From Thermotogae bacterium (GTDB lineage Bacteria > Thermotogota > Thermotogae > Petrotogales > Kosmotogaceae), in the NCBI GenBank assembly GCA_003643975.1, contig QNAR01000086.1:1-7157 (forward strand): a DNA stretch of 7,157 nucleotides. Reading direction: 5' to 3'. The position numbers and the translations under genes were made by a program. The notes below the pieces were generated by a model. It searched no databases and was not told the origin of the DNA. It was given only the letters and a program-made list of their open reading frames with translations. Positions 1 to 6,585 of the stretch are shown in pieces. Position 1 is the stretch's first letter; each line of letters opens with the position of its first letter.

Positions 1-1
1 A

Positions 2-421
2 GGAGACATTGAGCCCGATGAATTGAGAAAAATCATCATAGAGCTGATGCTTAAGGCCGACTATAGTAAGCCCTCACATGATGATTTGCGGCTTCTTTTT
101 CCAGTTATGAATTTGCATGAGATTATAGAACTTATAAGGGAACAAGCCCGGGGCAATGTTGTCATAACCAATGGAAGCGATCCTATAATCCATATAAAGG
201 ATAATGAAGTAAGAGAAATTGCTGTAAAAAAAGCCCCGGTTGTTGATGGTACGGGTGCTGGAGATGCCTTCAATGCCGCGGTTCTTGCAAGCGTACTCAA
301 GGGTAGGTCATTTTCTGAAGCAATAGAATCCGGGAAGTTCCTTGCTTCAATGGTTGTAACCCATTACGGAGCTTTGGCGAGTTCAGAGGATATAATAACA
401 TTAAAGGATCGGATTTTATAG
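2..421 (+). CDS. PfkB-family sugar kinase, C-terminal part (5' truncated by window edge)
   Basis: This is the C-terminal 139 residues of a ribokinase-like (PfkB) carbohydrate kinase, a cytoplasmic enzyme that moves the ATP gamma-phosphate to a sugar hydroxyl. The frame is open to the left edge, so the true start is outside; the TTG at 23 is only an internal codon. The family signature 2 is clear: DGTGAGDAF around visible residues 82-90, with the anion-hole glycines and Asp88 as catalytic base. A KPSHDD stretch near visible residues 24-29 matches the region where this family has its Mg/phosphate-side motif. The sugar-recognition N-terminal half is missing, so substrate (fructose, ribose, ketodeoxygluconate or other) cannot be assigned. 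The gene ends with TAG, 30 nt before the likely start of the arsR-type gene on the same strand, so the two are probably co-transcribed. Family is secure; substrate is unknown. Confidence 0.9.
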   Translation, partial: GDIEPDELRKIIIELMLKADYSKPSHDDLRLLFPVMNLHEIIELIREQARGNVVITNGSDPIIHIKDNEVREIAVKKAPVVDGTGAGDAFNAAVLASVLKGRSFSEAIESGKFLASMVVTHYGALASSEDIITLKDRIL

Positions 422-435
422 ATTGTATACATCAA

Positions 436-443
436 AAAGGGAG
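436..443 (+). promoter_or_regulatory. Ribosome binding site deciding the TTG start of the arsR-type gene
   Basis: AAAGGGAG lies 8 nt before TTG(452) and overlaps the alternative GTG(443), so ribosome placement favours the TTG. This follows from spacing alone. Confidence 0.6.
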
Positions 444-451
444 TGGCTACT

Positions 452-736
452 TTGAACAATGTGGACAATCATCTTGTCGAAATTTTCAAGGCTTTGAGCT
501 GCAAATGGCGTATAGAAATCCTCAGAACAATAGCTTCGGAGAAGGCAAATTGCCTTTGCCATCTGGAACCACTTTTTCCACTCGATAAAACAACTCTCTC
601 GAGACACATAAAAGCGCTGGTTCGTGCTGGATTACTGCTTCAAAACAAAAAAGGCGTAATCGTTGAATTGAAAATAAGTAGCCCTGATGTGCTTAAAATA
701 ATCTCATTAGCAACGAAGATAGCCAAAAAGGGATAA
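452..736 (+). CDS. ArsR/SmtB-family winged-helix transcriptional regulator with CxC box
   Basis: A 94-residue DNA-binding regulator of the ArsR/SmtB type, normally a dimeric repressor released from DNA by a metal, metalloid or thiol signal. The HTH and wing are recognisable: a recognition helix around residues 45-60 (TTLSRHIKAL, then AGLL) and a beta-wing near 62-75. The preceding helix carries Cys34-Leu-Cys36-His37, in the place where ArsR and CadC have their CVC metal-binding box; Cys17 is a third cysteine. The sensed ligand cannot be read from sequence. I chose TTG at 452 because the Shine-Dalgarno GGGAG (439-443) sits 8 nt upstream; the in-frame GTG at 443 overlaps that site and would give 97 residues. 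The gene follows the sugar kinase by 30 nt and is followed at once by a terminator hairpin. Family assignment is strong; target genes are unknown. Confidence 0.87.
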   Translation: MNNVDNHLVEIFKALSCKWRIEILRTIASEKANCLCHLEPLFPLDKTTLSRHIKALVRAGLLLQNKKGVIVELKISSPDVLKIISLATKIAKKG

Positions 737-738
737 AA

Positions 739-762
739 CAAAAGGGCTTTGCAGCCCTTTTG
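739..762. terminator. Bidirectional intrinsic terminator between convergent genes
   Basis: A perfect 10-bp stem (CAAAAGGGCT paired with AGCCCTTTTG) closes on a TTGC tetraloop. Rightward, the arm ends in CTTTTG followed by a broken T-rich run. Leftward, the mirror arm ends in CCCTTTTG followed by TTTTAT. It starts 2 nt after the arsR-type stop codon and begins directly after the tldE stop on the other strand, so one hairpin can end both transcripts. The leftward U-tract is the better of the two. Confidence 0.85.
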
Positions 763-1998
763 CTATATCTTTGAAACCTCCATTTCCATTATAACCGCCC
801 TTGATGGTCCCAAACTTGTCAAGTTATCCTTGCCAACACCTATGAAGTCTTTCCCAAACATATCGAAGAGGTTTGAAGATATGTTCAGCTCGGGTAATCT
901 ACCAATAAACCTTTTGCCATCAAAAAGAAGTGGCAGCTGTACAGGGGTGGCAAAATTTCCATCCGGTGTGAAATCACCACCGCTTGCAACAAGGACGAAA
1001 ATTCCTTTCCGGCCTTCAAGAAGCTCTTCAAGAGTTTTATCAGATTCCTTCAAGCTGAATGGATATGCCGCTACATCAGGAACTGAATCATATTCGCCCC
1101 CCGCAGCGCCTGTATGCGGAAGATTGAACAGCTTTGCCGTTTTCTTGTTTGTGTAAGGTGAGCGCAGGATACCATTTTCTATTAGTGGATAGCGAAATTC
1201 TGGAGTCACAGTTCCTTCAAGATCAAAGAAAGAACCATAAAAACCGTCTGCATGATTGCGGGTTTGGTATAACGTGAAGCTTTCGTCAAAAAGCTTTTGC
1301 CCGATTTTCCCGGAAAGCAAAGAACCACCGGTAGCAAAAATCAAGCCGTGTAAATCTCTGTACAGCTTCATCAAATATATAGAATCTGACTGTAGAAAAA
1401 CCACAGGATATCTTCCCGGGTTAAATTCTTCTATGCTATTCTTAAAGGCTTCGCAGATTTCATTGGTCAGCTTCAGGAATTCCTTCCTGTCATATTTTAA
1501 ACCACTATAGCCAACCATGCCGTCGAAAATATTACCTGAACCCTTCCGCTTAAAAATAAGACCAATGTTCAAAGAAGTTCCACTGTGAAAGAGATTTAAC
1601 CCCAGATTGTTCTTAATAGAATTCTCTGTAGTTGTTAGAGTAGCCTTGTTGCTAAAAATGAAATCAGGCTGTTCCTTCGATATTTCCACAAGCAGTTCTT
1701 CAATTTCGTTGACAAATTCGTTTTCATCGTTAAAATCAGCATGATATACGATGTTCATTTCCAGATCAGAAGTGGGCTCAACTGGATATTGAATATTAAA
1801 ATCAAGTGCCTTAACGGCCCTTTCGGTAAGCTCTTCCTCGTCAATTTTGCCAAGACCACCTGCAACACCCAGTTTATTTTCCGAATAGACTCTTATCGCA
1901 GTTTTTGTAATATCCTTTCTTCTCACAGACTCTACCCGGTTGTTCTCGATATTTACCGCGAGTTGAGAGGTTTTTTCAACATACTTCTCTTTTATCAT
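763..1998 (-). CDS. tldE: TldE/PmbA-type subunit of the TldD/TldE peptidase
   Basis: A 411-residue partner subunit of the TldD/TldE metallopeptidase. In E. coli this heterodimer degrades unstructured peptides, matures microcin B17 and degrades the antitoxin CcdA; TldE has no active site but is needed for activity. The sequence shows the family N-terminal fold (VESVRRKDITKTAIRVY, residues about 22-39) and the family C-terminus (GGDFTPDGNF at 340-349, then LPLLFDGKRFIGRLPELNI). No HExxxH occurs; the equivalent region near 212-224 reads RDLHGLIFATGG, as expected for the non-catalytic partner. I start at ATG(1998), not the TTG immediately upstream, because of the spacing from GGGGGGAG (2003-2010). 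The gene lies 11 nt after tldD and ends against the shared terminator. It is slightly shorter than the E. coli protein. A Thermotoga homologue of this family has a solved structure (TM0727, from memory). Confidence 0.92.
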   Translation of the reverse strand: MIKEKYVEKTSQLAVNIENNRVESVRRKDITKTAIRVYSENKLGVAGGLGKIDEEELTERAVKALDFNIQYPVEPTSDLEMNIVYHADFNDENEFVNEIEELLVEISKEQPDFIFSNKATLTTTENSIKNNLGLNLFHSGTSLNIGLIFKRKGSGNIFDGMVGYSGLKYDRKEFLKLTNEICEAFKNSIEEFNPGRYPVVFLQSDSIYLMKLYRDLHGLIFATGGSLLSGKIGQKLFDESFTLYQTRNHADGFYGSFFDLEGTVTPEFRYPLIENGILRSPYTNKKTAKLFNLPHTGAAGGEYDSVPDVAAYPFSLKESDKTLEELLEGRKGIFVLVASGGDFTPDGNFATPVQLPLLFDGKRFIGRLPELNISSNLFDMFGKDFIGVGKDNLTSLGPSRAVIMEMEVSKI

Positions 1999-2002
1999 CA
2001 AT

Positions 2003-2010
2003 CTCCCCCC
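2003..2010 (-). promoter_or_regulatory. tldE ribosome binding site overlapping the tldD stop codon
   Basis: GGGGGGAG begins with the last G of the tldD TAG stop (2010-2012) and lies 4 nt before the tldE ATG. This layout suggests that translation of the two subunits is coupled, as expected for a one-to-one heterodimer. Confidence 0.65.
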
Positions 2011-3350
2011 TATCTTACGTTTAAGCTCTTGACGCGGACGTATGGACCACCAAACCCTACGGGAAGTGGAAATTGTTCGAATTTTCCACAGCCTCCCAAC
2101 GCGAATTCCAGAATCTTCACGTCCTTTGTCAATCCATCGATTTCGTTAAGTGTCTCGAAGACATTTCCCGAGACCACGGAGATTTTTACAGGCTCTGCAA
2201 CTTTTCCATTTCTTATCATATACGCCATTGATGGGGCAAGTGTGAAAGTCGACATTCCCGACCCATGTTTCAGGGTTTCGATTAGAACTCCTTCATCTAT
2301 TTCCGAAATTAGCTCTTCAAAACTTTTATCTCCACCCTTTATGTATGTGGTTGTCATCCGTACAATGGGTTCATATTCGAAATTCAGTGCCCTGGCGTTT
2401 CCTGTTAACTCCTCCTTGAGAGCAGCTGCGGTTTTGGCACTATGGAGTCTGCCTGCGAGAATTCCATTCTTTATCAAGTAAGTTTCTTTTGCCCTTGTTC
2501 CTTCGTCATCAAAGGGAGTGTATCCTGTCCCCATGATATTTCCATCGTCTACTATGGAGAGAATTTCGCTGCCAACCTTTTTGCCTATCTTCCATTCTTC
2601 TTTCATGCTTTCATCGCCAATCATAAAGTCCGATTCACTTTTGTGGCCAAAGCTTTCATGTGCAAAAACCCCTGCTGCTTCCGGCGAAAGCACTACGGTG
2701 TATTTTCCGGGTTTAACGTCAACAGCCTCTTTTAGGAAAAGGACTGCTTTGTTGAATCTCGTTTCAATCTCTTTTTCAAGCCCTTTCAATGATGCAAAAT
2801 AGTTGGAACCACGGTCAAACCTGTCAGCGAACTTCTTCTCACCATCTGAAAGCTCAAAGCCTATTCTCATTCCCACACGCTGTGTGTCAAAAACGATATT
2901 GGAACCTTTGCTTGAATAGAAGCTCTTTTTAACGTTGAGATCGATATAATTTGCCCTCCAGAGCTTTACGTGTTCTGAATGTGCTATTATGGGATAATAT
3001 TCTTTCAGAAGTCCTATTTTCTCGTTCAACGAGATTTCTTTGACCGAGTCCTTCCCTATGAACTTCAAAAATTCGCCCTCGTTAACTTCAAGCCTCTTAA
3101 AAATGGGATCTTTCTCGATGTTCTCGTTTTTGCTGGCCATTGAAGCAAGGGCATCTATTTCGCCTTGAATGCCATCCACATCGCTAGTGGAAGCGTAGAA
3201 CCAGCGCTTCCCATCATACAGCCGTATAAAGGCCGCTCTGTAAGATTTTTCTTTAACGTCGTCAAGCCTTCCCATAGTAATCTGTATGGAAGTTTGGAAG
3301 ACATCTTCAATTCTAACATCTGTGTAAAGACCTTCAGGAAATTTGTACAT
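2010..3350 (-). CDS. tldD: TldD, zinc metallopeptidase catalytic subunit
   Basis: A 446-residue catalytic subunit of the TldD/TldE peptidase, predicted cytoplasmic; no signal peptide or membrane segment is visible. The zinc site is intact: HESFGH (HExxxH) at residues 231-236 (bases 2643-2660), with Glu232 as general base, and the third ligand Cys421 in GGCGKFEQFPLPVGFGGPYVRV near the C-terminus, matching the GTCGKDGQ-type motif of E. coli TldD. The DDEGTRAKETYLIKNG segment (about 281-296) is another family hallmark. Start: ATG(3350) has AAGGAGG 6 nt upstream. An in-frame TTG 21 nt further upstream would make the ribosome site itself coding (HRRRGK), so I reject it. It heads a two-gene unit with tldE. 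No natural peptide substrate, RiPP precursor or toxin-antitoxin gene is visible nearby, so its physiological target is unknown. Confidence 0.95.
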   Translation of the reverse strand: MYKFPEGLYTDVRIEDVFQTSIQITMGRLDDVKEKSYRAAFIRLYDGKRWFYASTSDVDGIQGEIDALASMASKNENIEKDPIFKRLEVNEGEFLKFIGKDSVKEISLNEKIGLLKEYYPIIAHSEHVKLWRANYIDLNVKKSFYSSKGSNIVFDTQRVGMRIGFELSDGEKKFADRFDRGSNYFASLKGLEKEIETRFNKAVLFLKEAVDVKPGKYTVVLSPEAAGVFAHESFGHKSESDFMIGDESMKEEWKIGKKVGSEILSIVDDGNIMGTGYTPFDDEGTRAKETYLIKNGILAGRLHSAKTAAALKEELTGNARALNFEYEPIVRMTTTYIKGGDKSFEELISEIDEGVLIETLKHGSGMSTFTLAPSMAYMIRNGKVAEPVKISVVSGNVFETLNEIDGLTKDVKILEFALGGCGKFEQFPLPVGFGGPYVRVKSLNVR

Positions 3351-3353
3351 TTT

Positions 3354-3363
3354 CCCCCTCCTT
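3354..3363 (-). promoter_or_regulatory. Strong tldD ribosome binding site that fixes the start codon
   Basis: AAGGAGGGGG, 6 nt (counted from the AAGGAGG core) before ATG(3350). It excludes the longer TTG-initiated reading frame, which would translate through this site. Confidence 0.8.
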
Positions 3364-3394
3364 CTATGCAAAAATGTTTGTTTGCTTTACCCAA

Positions 3395-3411
3395 ACTGGT
3401 AAATTACCAGT
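3395..3411. promoter_or_regulatory. Perfect 17-bp palindrome, candidate operator upstream of tldD
   Basis: ACTGGTAAATTACCAGT has two perfect 8-bp arms around one central base. It lies 45 bp upstream of the tldD start, between the CBS-gene terminator and tldD. The ACTGGT-N5-ACCAGT outer arms resemble sites bound by GntR/FadR-subfamily dimers (E. coli FadR sites have TGGTC-N-GACCA cores). I could not place a convincing -35/-10 pair around it. A DNA-level operator is the simplest reading; a short RNA hairpin in the tldD leader is the alternative. No matching regulator gene is in the window. Confidence 0.55.
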
Positions 3412-3437
3412 AAAAAATGGAGGCCATCAGGCCTCCA
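3412..3437 (-). terminator. Intrinsic terminator of the CBS-domain gene
   Basis: On the minus strand, TGGAGGCC-TGAT-GGCCTCCA forms a perfect 8-bp GC-rich stem with a tetraloop, followed directly by TTTTTT (3412-3417). It lies 18 nt after the CBS gene stop codon. This separates the CBS gene from tldD-tldE, so the latter need their own promoter or read-through. Confidence 0.92.
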
Positions 3438-3455
3438 AGGGGAGTATGAAAAGGG

Positions 3456-3893
3456 TTATCCTGGATATTTATCTGAAATGTAATTTCTGAGCATTTTGTT
3501 TTCTTCTTCCGTGCTTTTATACATGAGCTTCAAAATATCCCCTATCGAAATTATCCCCTTAAGACCTGTTTCATCACATATTGGTAAATGCCGTATCCGG
3601 TGCTGAGTCATCACGTTAATCGCATATTGAATATCATCATCAGGCGAACCACAGATAACCCCTGCCGTCATCACCTCTTTTACAGGTGTTTCTGAGAGAA
3701 CGCCACATTTTGCACAAACACGTTTGAGCAAATCCCTCTCGGTGAATATTCCTATTGGGTGTTTTCCATCCATTATCATGACAGCACCTATGTTCTTTTC
3801 AACCATCATATCTACCGCATCTTTTACAGTTGCGTCAGCATCCAGTGAAAATACTGTTTCGCCCTTTTTTTTGATTATACCCGCTAATTTCAT
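3456..3893 (-). CDS. Two-CBS-domain protein (stand-alone adenylate-sensor type)
   Basis: A 145-residue protein made of a tandem CBS pair (Bateman module): CBS1 about residues 8-60, with GIFTERDLLKRV, and CBS2 about 70-125, with HRIRHLPICD...GIISIGDILKLM. Such modules bind adenine nucleotides (AMP, ATP, NAD, SAM) in the cleft and usually act as sensors by contacting a partner; no catalytic domain is attached here, so the partner is unknown. A short charged, probably helical tail (STEEENKMLRNYISDKYPG) ends the protein. Unusual detail: Cys60-Ala-Lys-Cys63 forms a CxxC in the linker between the domains, with further cysteines at 81 and 106. Start ATG has AAGGAGGT 5 nt upstream. The gene appears monocistronic, with a promoter just upstream and a terminator just downstream. 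Confidence 0.9.
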   Translation of the reverse strand: MKLAGIIKKKGETVFSLDADATVKDAVDMMVEKNIGAVMIMDGKHPIGIFTERDLLKRVCAKCGVLSETPVKEVMTAGVICGSPDDDIQYAINVMTQHRIRHLPICDETGLKGIISIGDILKLMYKSTEEENKMLRNYISDKYPG

Positions 3894-3920
3894 ACCTTAC
3901 CTCCTTCACACTCCACTCAT

Positions 3921-3950
3921 ATAATAGCACAACACGATGTAGATTCTAAA
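3921..3950 (-). promoter_or_regulatory. Promoter of the CBS-domain gene
   Basis: On the minus strand, a -10 TATTAT (3921-3926) is preceded by TGC (3927-3929), giving an extended -10 TGCTATTAT. A weaker -35, TTTAGA (3945-3950), lies 18 bp further up. Transcription would start near 3914, leaving a leader of about 20 nt that holds the ribosome binding site. Confidence 0.65.
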
Positions 3951-3997
3951 ATTTCTATTTTTTGCACATTTAGCCTTATGGTGCTTCAGAGCGGGTA

Positions 3998-6508
3998 TTA
4001 CGTGGCATTATGGTAATCCGACTTTTTGCTTTTAATGAATTCAACGAACTTTCGAGCAATATATGGGTCAAATTGTGTTCCGGAACATCTTTCCAATTCA
4101 AGCAATGCATCTTCAATTGAAAGGGGTTCTCTATATGGTCTGAAGTTTATCATTGCCTCAAAGGCATTTACAACCGCTATAACTCTTGCCAAATACGGGA
4201 TATGTTCTCCCTTGAGTTTTCTTGGATATCCTGTACCATCCCAATTTTCGTGATGACTGAGAATCTCTTTGGAAATTGCGGAAAGCTCGATTGTGCTTCT
4301 CGCAATACGGAAGCCAACTTCGGGGTGACTTTTCACGATTCTCCACTCGTTATTGTTCAGTTTCCCTTTTTTCATGATGATATTTGACGGTACAGCAAGC
4401 TTCCCAATATCATGATAGCGAGCTAATAACCTGAGATTAGCCATTGTCGTCGAATGGATCTTGAGTTTCTCGCCAAAATTCAGGGCAAGTTCTTCTACAT
4501 GCTTGCAATGCCTTGCTTCAATCGGGTTGTATTCAAAAAGAGTGTTTTCAAGTGCAGTTAGCACCGTTCTACTTCGAAGATTGCCCTTTAACACTTTGTT
4601 TCTGTACATGAGATCCTCCGCATCCTTTATCAACGCGGTGATTGTTTTGCTGAGATCTGTTCTTGTGGCATAGCCTAAAGAGATGCTGAAGCTTATGTTT
4701 TCAACGGTTAATTCCCGTGCACAGTATGATTCAATTCTCTCAGACACACTTTTGGCGATTTCTTCATCAGCTTTTGGGAGCAAGATTATGAATTCATCAC
4801 CACCCCAGCGTGCGACGATATCTTCCTTTCTAACGGAGTTTTTCAAAATTTCAGCGGTTTTCTTCAACAATTCATCGCCTTTGGCATGCCCAAAGGCGTC
4901 GTTCACGAGTTTCAAACCATTTACATCCCCCATTATTACACTAAGTGGCACTTGCCGTTTGCTATCAAACCTCATCATTTCTTCTTCAAAGAACGACCTA
5001 TTGTACAACCCGGTTAATTTATCGTGAAAAGATACGTATTTCAGTTTTTCCCAGGCCAACATGCTTTCAGTCATTTTTTTCCTGATTCCAATCAGTATTC
5101 TTTTGCCATCAGGCTTTTCATAAAATCTTCCCTCATCTTGAAACCATTCAAGATTTCCTCGACTGTTAACAACTCGATAACTCGCCCGATAGCAATCTGC
5201 TTTGCCTTCCATATATTCCCGGATTCCCCTTTTTATCGCTGCCCGATCCCGCGAATCTATGACATCGTTCCAGCTTTTTGTATTAAGGTCATTTCCGCTG
5301 TATCCAAGGATCATAAGCCACTGAAAGTCATTGTAGTAATGCACTTCACCTTCCTCTACAACTGCTTCCCATAAACCAGATTCGCGAAATTTCAGCAAGA
5401 ACAGAGCTTTTTCCTGCTGTTCTTTTAAAGTTTTGATGGCAATTTCAATTTCTATCGCGTATTCTATGGCCTTTTTAAAGGCTCTCATAGCCTCACGAGA
5501 TTCCGGGGTTTTTAGCAACATGCTCTTCCAACCATGCAACAGTATTACCGCATGCAGCTCCTCTTTATAAGAAACGGGAAGAACCAACACTCTTTCATGA
5601 GGGGAGCCGAGTGAGAGGATGATAAAGTCATCGCCTGACTTTATTGAATTTATAAACGAACGCAGCTCCTCAAAGCTCTCAAATTTTTCATCTTCCCCGG
5701 CTATTTGGTGCGGTTCTCCGTTCTCATTCGAAAAGATTGAAAGCCTCTCGAAGTTCAATACTTCCCTGTTTCTCTCCAGTTCCTTGTATAAAAAACCAAA
5801 AATATCACTCCCTCTATAAGAGAGAATTTTCAAAATCACCTTGCCAAGAGTGCTGGCAAATTTTAACCGCTTCCGCATAAACTCTTCCGTAGCTTTTTGA
5901 GCACTTATATCCAGTATAAAAAGGATGCTTTGCTTTGTGGCATCGATAAACTCTATTTTCACCAAAGCGCTCCGTTTAGTCTCATCTTTTCTCAGTATCT
6001 CAAGTGCGTATTCGTCTGAGGGAAGATATTCCTTTGAATGCCTGAGTATATGTAGATCTTTCAATATTTTTCTCATGGGTGGAGAAACGAATTCAAGAAA
6101 ACTCTTCTTGTTTTCTATTTCCCACTTTTTGTAGCCTGAAAGTTCCTCGAAAGAGCCACTTACCCGCGAAATGATTGTGTTTGGCTCTACTATCGCTATG
6201 GTGAAAGGAGAGAGGCATTTTACATCAGGAAGCTTTCGAGGAACATACTCATCGTTCAAAAAAAGATAGCTGTATTCGTCTGTGGTGACAATTTGAGAAT
6301 ACATCTCCTTGCGAAGGTCTCTGTGATCCATAGCTAAAGAATCCATCAGAGACGCTTCAAGCGCATTTAAGGAACTATTAAGAAGGCTATCTAATGGAAT
6401 CCCTAATTTGTCTGAGGTCAGTTTATTCGCAAATATTATTCTTCCGGTCTTCTTTTTCACCACTATAAAGGGATTCCCAAGTTTAAGTTCTTCTGGAAAA
6501 ATTGCCAT
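3998..6508 (-). CDS. PAS/GAF-like/PAS-GGDEF-HD-GYP cyclic-di-GMP signalling protein
   Basis: An 836-residue cytoplasmic sensor with both diguanylate cyclase and phosphodiesterase-type domains; no membrane segment is visible. Approximate order: a degenerate PAS-like start (10-60), PAS (105-205), a GAF-like region (210-355) followed by a helical linker, PAS with PAC segment (370-480), GGDEF (490-645), HD-GYP (650-830). The cyclase site is intact: DKLTGLYNR at 496-504, metal Asp528, GGDEF at 569-573, and an RxxD inhibitory site at 560-563, which implies product feedback. The HD-GYP domain has H699-D700-IGK, H728, H752-H753-ENWDGTGYP, but the usual Asp in the late DAFDA motif is Asn781 (NAFEA). 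That Asp is a metal ligand in studied HD-GYP enzymes, so hydrolysis may be altered. Start ATG has AAGGGA 4 nt upstream. It lies 77 nt after the yggS-type gene on the same strand. I saw no convincing terminator after its stop. The input signal is unknown. Confidence 0.93.
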   Translation of the reverse strand: MAIFPEELKLGNPFIVVKKKTGRIIFANKLTSDKLGIPLDSLLNSSLNALEASLMDSLAMDHRDLRKEMYSQIVTTDEYSYLFLNDEYVPRKLPDVKCLSPFTIAIVEPNTIISRVSGSFEELSGYKKWEIENKKSFLEFVSPPMRKILKDLHILRHSKEYLPSDEYALEILRKDETKRSALVKIEFIDATKQSILFILDISAQKATEEFMRKRLKFASTLGKVILKILSYRGSDIFGFLYKELERNREVLNFERLSIFSNENGEPHQIAGEDEKFESFEELRSFINSIKSGDDFIILSLGSPHERVLVLPVSYKEELHAVILLHGWKSMLLKTPESREAMRAFKKAIEYAIEIEIAIKTLKEQQEKALFLLKFRESGLWEAVVEEGEVHYYNDFQWLMILGYSGNDLNTKSWNDVIDSRDRAAIKRGIREYMEGKADCYRASYRVVNSRGNLEWFQDEGRFYEKPDGKRILIGIRKKMTESMLAWEKLKYVSFHDKLTGLYNRSFFEEEMMRFDSKRQVPLSVIMGDVNGLKLVNDAFGHAKGDELLKKTAEILKNSVRKEDIVARWGGDEFIILLPKADEEIAKSVSERIESYCARELTVENISFSISLGYATRTDLSKTITALIKDAEDLMYRNKVLKGNLRSRTVLTALENTLFEYNPIEARHCKHVEELALNFGEKLKIHSTTMANLRLLARYHDIGKLAVPSNIIMKKGKLNNNEWRIVKSHPEVGFRIARSTIELSAISKEILSHHENWDGTGYPRKLKGEHIPYLARVIAVVNAFEAMINFRPYREPLSIEDALLELERCSGTQFDPYIARKFVEFIKSKKSDYHNAT

Positions 6509-6530
6509 ATCATCCCTTCTCTTATTAATA

Positions 6531-6539
6531 AATATAGCA
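6531..6539 (-). promoter_or_regulatory. Candidate extended -10 promoter element of the GGDEF/HD-GYP gene
   Basis: TGCTATATT on the minus strand fits the extended -10 form TGnTATAAT with one mismatch and lies about 22 bp before the start codon. No acceptable -35 is present, which extended -10 promoters can tolerate. Read-through from the upstream yggS-type gene is equally possible because no strong hairpin separates the two. Confidence 0.4.
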
Positions 6540-6585
6540 TGGCAATTTCTCTTTTTAGTTGTCTTTTAGGAGTCTATTATCCTCT

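Noticed and set aside
424..431. 8-bp palindrome TGTATACA before the arsR-type gene, as an autoregulatory site
   Set aside because: It is too short for a typical ArsR site, does not extend into longer symmetry, and no promoter could be placed around it.
749..1156. 135-codon open frame on the plus strand
   Set aside because: It is antisense to the conserved C-terminus of tldE and begins inside the terminator hairpin.
1741..2481. 246-codon open frame on the plus strand
   Set aside because: It is antisense to the tldD/tldE junction, both of which are clear conserved genes. Its translation has no recognisable family pattern and I see no ribosome site that supports it.
2010..3350. tldD-tldE as part of a RiPP (modified peptide) cluster
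   Set aside because: No precursor peptide, cyclodehydratase, radical SAM enzyme or exporter gene is visible in the window; TldD/TldE occurs widely without such clusters.
3351..3371. Upstream TTG start extending tldD by 7 residues
   Set aside because: The extension would be encoded by the Shine-Dalgarno sequence itself; ATG(3350) is correctly spaced.
3958..3997. Possible terminator after the GGDEF/HD-GYP gene (GCAC...GTGC)
   Set aside because: It has only a 4-bp stem with a 13-nt loop, and the run that follows is A-rich rather than T-rich on the transcribed strand.
6569..6583. Possible terminator hairpin after the yggS-type gene
   Set aside because: It has only a 4-bp stem (AGGA/TCCT) with an A-rich rather than T-rich tail, so it is not convincing.
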